From RGIG8748 sp045544515 (GTDB lineage Bacteria; Bacillota; Clostridia; UMGS1810): a stretch of 64,000 nucleotides of DNA. The translations under genes were made by a program, and so were the position numbers. Positions 60,370-64,000 of this stretch are shown in pieces; position 1 is the first letter of the stretch; each line of letters starts with the position of its first letter. The stretch spans positions 186,001 through 250,000 of the forward strand of contig JAZPZD010000021.1 in NCBI GenBank assembly GCA_045544515.1, read 5' to 3'. The notes under the pieces were generated by a model, which saw only the letters and a program-made list of their open reading frames with translations, did no database searches and was not told the origin of the DNA.

Positions 60370-62124
60370 ATGCCTTTATATCCTGAATATTTAATCCGTG
60401 AAGTGGCTGACAAAAACGATATCCGCGATGTTATTTCTCAATATGTTAACTTAAAGAAGGCCGGAAACTCATATGTAGGACTTTGTCCGTTTCACAATGA
60501 GAAGACGGCTTCCTTTTCTGTATCGCCCCAAAAGGGCATCTTCCATTGCTTTGGTTGCGGCGAAGGCGGCAATGTCATTCACTTTCTTATGAAAATTGAA
60601 AATATGCCATTTGTTGAGGCTGTCGAAAAGCTGGCACAGCGTGCGGGTATATCTCTGCCCAAAATTGATGAGAAAGAGAGCAAACGCCACGCACTTGCCG
60701 CGCGCCAGAGAGATATTTTGTACGAAATCAATATGCAGGCGGCAGAGTTTTTTTACTCCAACTTAAAGGACGCTCCAAATGCCGTAGAATACCTGAAAAG
60801 AAGAACTCTCACCGGCGGCGATGCCAAGAAGTTTTTTATAGGCTATTCCAAGGATAGCTGGGATGCACTTTTCAATCATTTGAAGAAAAAAGGTTACACC
60901 GAGAGTGATATTTTAAGTGCAGGGCTCATAAAGTCAAGTGAAAACGGAAAATACTACGATGCCTTCCGAGGCAGAGTGATGTTTCCTATATTTGATACAA
61001 GAAACCGGGTAATAGGCTTTGGAGGCAGGGTGTTAGATGACAGCAAGCCAAAATATTTAAACTCGCCCGATTCGCCCGTTTTCAGCAAAAGCAGGAACCT
61101 TTACTTTTTAAACGCCGCAAGGCGTACTGGCAAAGACTTTGCCATACTTGTAGAGGGGTATATGGATGTTATATCCCTTGCCAAAAACGGGTTTGCAAAT
61201 ACGGTTGCCACACTTGGAACGGCACTTACTTCATCGCAGGCAAAGTTAATCGGTGCCGACTTTAAAGAAGTTGCAATCTGCTATGATAGTGATGAGGCAG
61301 GGCAAAAAGCCACAGTAAGAGCCATCACAATACTTCGTCAGCAGGACATCAAGATATCTGTTGTAAACTTAAACGGCAAAAAAGACCCCGATGAATATAT
61401 CAATTCCTTTGGCGTTACGAGGTTTAACAATGCACTTTCAAAGCGAAAAACGGATATGATGTATTTAATTGACATTTTGGAGTCAAAATATGATATAACG
61501 CAAAATTCCGAGAGAGTAAGCTATATATCTGAGGTTCTTGAATATTTCAAACTAATCAGAAACCCTGTTGAGCTCGATGTTTATGTGGAGGAGCTGTCAA
61601 CAAGGACCAAGGTTTCCTCAAATGCCATATATTCTCAGCTCGGTATCGTAAAGGCGGTAAACACCAAATCTTCGCCCAAGACGGAAACACCCGATGTTAC
61701 ATCGCTTTTTCAAAGAAAAGCACCCACATCGTCGGACGCCGCACTGGAAAAGACAAGGCAGAGCTTTTTGGCTCTTCTTGTTTCGGACAAAGCTCTCTAT
61801 AACCGTAACAAGCAGTATATAACGAGAGAACTTTTTGAAAACGAAACACACAAAAAGCTTCTTGACTATGTGATGGCGTTTTATGATATAGGCAAAATAG
61901 TAGAACCGTCGGCAGTATTGGATTACTTTACAACTGACGAGGAAATCCGAGAAATTTCGCTAATCCTTTCTATTGATAACAAAACTGACAACTCGCAAAA
62001 AGCCTTTGATGATTATCTCAAGGTTATCACAGACAGGATGAACCGAAAAAAGATTTTAAGTAAATTATCGGGAAATAACCCCGACAAGATAAATGAATTA
62101 AACAAAATTATCAAAAACCAATGA
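60370..62124 (+). CDS. dnaG: DNA primase
   Basis: A 584-residue enzyme making RNA primers for replication. The zinc finger GLCPFHNEKTASFSVSP with HCFGCGEGG spans about residues 37-66. The TOPRIM core has LVEGYMDVISLAKNG near 260 and CYDSDEAGQKA near 305. The C-terminal part after about 440 is the helicase-binding region. ATG 60370 has AGGAGG at 60359-60364. Followed by rpoD as in the classical macromolecular synthesis operon. Confidence 0.98.
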   Translation: MPLYPEYLIREVADKNDIRDVISQYVNLKKAGNSYVGLCPFHNEKTASFSVSPQKGIFHCFGCGEGGNVIHFLMKIENMPFVEAVEKLAQRAGISLPKIDEKESKRHALAARQRDILYEINMQAAEFFYSNLKDAPNAVEYLKRRTLTGGDAKKFFIGYSKDSWDALFNHLKKKGYTESDILSAGLIKSSENGKYYDAFRGRVMFPIFDTRNRVIGFGGRVLDDSKPKYLNSPDSPVFSKSRNLYFLNAARRTGKDFAILVEGYMDVISLAKNGFANTVATLGTALTSSQAKLIGADFKEVAICYDSDEAGQKATVRAITILRQQDIKISVVNLNGKKDPDEYINSFGVTRFNNALSKRKTDMMYLIDILESKYDITQNSERVSYISEVLEYFKLIRNPVELDVYVEELSTRTKVSSNAIYSQLGIVKAVNTKSSPKTETPDVTSLFQRKAPTSSDAALEKTRQSFLALLVSDKALYNRNKQYITRELFENETHKKLLDYVMAFYDIGKIVEPSAVLDYFTTDEEIREISLILSIDNKTDNSQKAFDDYLKVITDRMNRKKILSKLSGNNPDKINELNKIIKNQ

Positions 62125-62154
62125 TACTTTCGAAGTAGGGAAAGGAGCATTATA

Positions 62155-63246
62155 GTGGACATAAAAGAAGAAAAGAATGTGACAGACAAAAAAGCCGTCA
62201 TACTGGAACTTGTGGAAACCGGCAAAAAGAAGGGTATTCTCTCATACAAGGAAATTGAGGACGCACTTTCGGAATTTGACCTGGAGGTCAAAGACATAGA
62301 AAAGGTCTATGAAAATCTTGAAAGTATGGGTATTGAACTTGTAAAGGATTTGGACAAGGAATTGGAAGAAATCCAGGCAAACGAGGAAGAGATAGACTTA
62401 ACAGTTCCCGAGGGTATAGGTCTTGACGACCCGGTAAGAATGTATCTTAAGGAAATAGGAAAGGTTCCGCTTCTTTCTGCAGAGGACGAAACCCGCTATG
62501 CCGAAATGATGCATCATGGTGACGAGCGTGCCAAAAAACGCCTTGCAGAAGCCAACTTAAGACTTGTTGTAAGCATCGCCAAGAGGTATGTCGGACGCGG
62601 AATGCTCTTTCTTGACCTTATTCAAGAGGGTAACTTGGGTCTTATAAAAGCTGTAGAAAAGTTTGACTACACCAAAGGATTTAAGTTTTCGACATATGCT
62701 ACCTGGTGGATAAGACAGGCTATCACAAGAGCTATCGCCGACCAGGCAAGAACTATAAGAATTCCTGTTCATATGGTAGAAACAATCAACAAGCTAATCC
62801 GTGTTTCCCGTCAGCTTCTCCAGGAACTGGGCAGAGAACCTCATGTTGACGAAATTGCCAAAGAAATGAATATGAGCGAGGACAGAGTCCGCGAAATTAT
62901 GAAGATAGCACAGGAACCCGTTTCGCTCGAAACACCCATAGGCGAAGAAGAGGACAGCATTCTGGGAGACTTTATACCGGACAGCGATGCACCTGCACCG
63001 TCTGAAATGGCTGCATTTACTCTTCTCAAAGAACAGCTTATAGAAGTTCTTGACACTCTGACACCCAGGGAAGCCAAGGTTTTAAAACTCCGTTTTGGCC
63101 TTGACGACGGAAGAAACCGCACTCTTGAAGAGGTAGGCAAGGAATTTAATGTAACAAGAGAGCGTATAAGACAGATAGAGGCAAAGGCGTTAAGAAAATT
63201 AAGACACCCCAGCAGAAGCAAAAAACTAAAGGACTTTCTTGAGTAA
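62155..63246 (+). CDS. rpoD: primary RNA polymerase sigma factor
   Basis: A 363-residue sigma-70 factor starting from GTG with AAAGGAG upstream. Regions 1.2 (DPVRMYLKEIGKVPLLS), 2.3-2.4 (FDYTKGFKFSTYATWWIRQAI), 3 and 4.2 (LEEVGKEFNVTRERIRQIEAKA) are intact. It recognises the TTGACA/TATAAT promoters listed here. The last base of its stop codon is the first base of the next ATG. Confidence 0.99.
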   Translation: MDIKEEKNVTDKKAVILELVETGKKKGILSYKEIEDALSEFDLEVKDIEKVYENLESMGIELVKDLDKELEEIQANEEEIDLTVPEGIGLDDPVRMYLKEIGKVPLLSAEDETRYAEMMHHGDERAKKRLAEANLRLVVSIAKRYVGRGMLFLDLIQEGNLGLIKAVEKFDYTKGFKFSTYATWWIRQAITRAIADQARTIRIPVHMVETINKLIRVSRQLLQELGREPHVDEIAKEMNMSEDRVREIMKIAQEPVSLETPIGEEEDSILGDFIPDSDAPAPSEMAAFTLLKEQLIEVLDTLTPREAKVLKLRFGLDDGRNRTLEEVGKEFNVTRERIRQIEAKALRKLRHPSRSKKLKDFLE

Positions 63247-63788
63247 TGAAAAAAGGAATTGTTGAAAAATTCGTAATTCTTCTTCTGGCAATAAGCATCA
63301 CTGCAACGGTGGGTTTTGTGATAAACCGAACTTTAATTCCAAAGGATGTATCAGTTCAAAATCAAACAAAAGATGCCAAAAGATTTAAAGTCGAAATTAA
63401 AGGCGAGGTAAAAAACGAAGGTGTATACTCTGTAGAGGAGGGCGCCCGGGTTTGCGATGTGATATATGCATCCGGAGGAATTACCAAAAGAGCCAGATTA
63501 GAGAGTGTTGACCTGTCCGCTATAGTTACAGAGGGAACAGTTATCACAATTCCATCTTCGCCTTACCAAGACGGCATACTGCCTGCAATAAATATCAATA
63601 CCGCAGACGAAAATGCACTAGGTCTTATACCCGGTATCGGGCCAAAAATTGCCAAACGCATCGTTGATTATCGGGATAAAAACGGAGAGTTTTCGGATAT
63701 TTCCGATATCAAAAGGGTAAACGGAATAGGCGAAAAGAAATATAGTGAAATTAAGGATTATATTATAACGGAGGAAACTCAAAAATGA
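63246..63788 (+). CDS. ComEA-like DNA-binding protein (SLBB plus helix-hairpin-helix)
   Basis: A 180-residue protein with an N-terminal membrane anchor (residues about 8-25), an SLBB domain (EIKGEVKNEGVYSVEEGARV) and a C-terminal helix-hairpin-helix pair (ININTADENALGLIPGIGPK, VNGIGEKKYSEIK). Such proteins bind double-stranded DNA at the cell surface in natural transformation. No other competence gene is in the window, so uptake ability cannot be judged. It overlaps rpoD by one base and the next gene by four. Confidence 0.9.
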   Translation: MKKGIVEKFVILLLAISITATVGFVINRTLIPKDVSVQNQTKDAKRFKVEIKGEVKNEGVYSVEEGARVCDVIYASGGITKRARLESVDLSAIVTEGTVITIPSSPYQDGILPAININTADENALGLIPGIGPKIAKRIVDYRDKNGEFSDISDIKRVNGIGEKKYSEIKDYIITEETQK

Positions 63789-64000
63789 AAATTTTGATTG
63801 TTGATGATGAAAAGCTTCTTGTAAAGGGTATGAAATTCAATTTTGAACAGGACGGCTATGTTGTAGAAACAGCATACGACGGCGAAGAAGCACTAAAGCT
63901 TGCACACGACAAAAACTTGGATATCATTATTCTCGACCTTATGCTTCCCAAGATAGACGGACTTTCTGTATGTCAGAAAATCAGAGAATTTTCGAGTATA
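63785..64000 (+). CDS. response regulator, N-terminal receiver domain (cut by the window edge)
   Basis: The first 72 residues of a two-component receiver: KILIVDDEKLLVKGM with the acidic pair, and the phosphorylated aspartate in IIILDLMLPKIDG near residue 51. The output domain is outside the window; the LDLMLPKIDG style suggests an OmpR-type regulator. It overlaps the stop of the comEA-like gene by four bases, so it is translationally coupled. Confidence 0.93.
   Translation, partial: MKILIVDDEKLLVKGMKFNFEQDGYVVETAYDGEEALKLAHDKNLDIIILDLMLPKIDGLSVCQKIREFSSI

Noticed and set aside
1..64000. tRNA or rRNA genes, CRISPR arrays, insertion sequences, prophage or attachment sites
   Set aside because: Looked for on both strands by eye; no cloverleaf, repeat-spacer array, transposase, integrase or phage gene was recognised.

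Overview
The window looks like a chromosomal segment of an anaerobic Bacillota (Clostridia-type) bacterium. Supporting evidence is the rimP-nusA-ylxR-ylxQ-infB-rbfA gene order, a short NusA without C-terminal repeats, a CIRCE-controlled groES-groEL pair, dgt-dnaG-rpoD order, strong AGGAGG ribosome binding sites and many ferredoxin-type and flavin enzymes with no respiratory oxidase. No rRNA, tRNA, CRISPR array, phage or insertion sequence was recognised. The species cannot be named from the sequence.

Layout. 1-1884: end of a pyrimidine operon (pyrE, pyrB, pyrI). 1923-5270: a PocR/AraC regulator divergent from a two-gene sugar module (L-fucose isomerase-like protein and ketose 3-epimerase). 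5338-19423, minus strand: a large fermentative redox block, read in transcription order as mdh, fumC, hdrB, hdrC, hdrA, flxD, flxC, flxB, flxA, frdB, frdA, an AspT/YidE-type carrier, then pckA from its own promoter. Together this encodes PEP to oxaloacetate to malate to fumarate to succinate, plus a carrier for a dicarboxylate and a complete NADH-linked, HdrA-centred flavin electron-bifurcation machine. I infer a soluble bifurcating fumarate reductase; this is the first main candidate for an undescribed system.

19640-29554, plus strand: a B12 acquisition locus under a cobalamin riboswitch with terminator. It encodes an S-layer-anchored 1151-residue protein that has the domain order of animal transcobalamin/intrinsic factor (alpha/alpha barrel then DUF4430), a secreted stand-alone barrel protein, a membrane-anchored stand-alone DUF4430 protein, a corrinoid adenosyltransferase, an ECF T subunit, and one polypeptide fusing both ECF ATPases to the substrate-binding S subunit. 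This is the second main candidate. It is followed by a decayed dehydrogenase pseudogene.

29972-46227: mostly housekeeping: alpha/beta hydrolase, groEL/groES with CIRCE, ychF, the translation operon rimP to ribF (with a terminator between infB and rbfA), iscU/iscS, rnhA, a DUF624 membrane protein, and a manA gene broken by one in-frame TAA.

46263-57263: an RpiR-type regulator divergent from a ten-gene sugar or polyol operon: a second L-fucose isomerase-like protein, FAD-linked oxidase, Fe-S partner, class II aldolase, PfkB kinase, IolB-like isomerase, DUF4867 protein, FGGY kinase, and a fused beta-alpha electron transfer flavoprotein. The substrate is unknown; the flavin oxidase/Fe-S/ETF set resembles the ETF-linked lactate dehydrogenase logic, and the isomerase/PfkB/aldolase set resembles the lower half of inositol breakdown. 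57289-64000: UPF0291 protein, SGNH esterase, histidine phosphatase, dgt, dnaG, rpoD, comEA-like protein and the start of a response regulator cut by the window edge.
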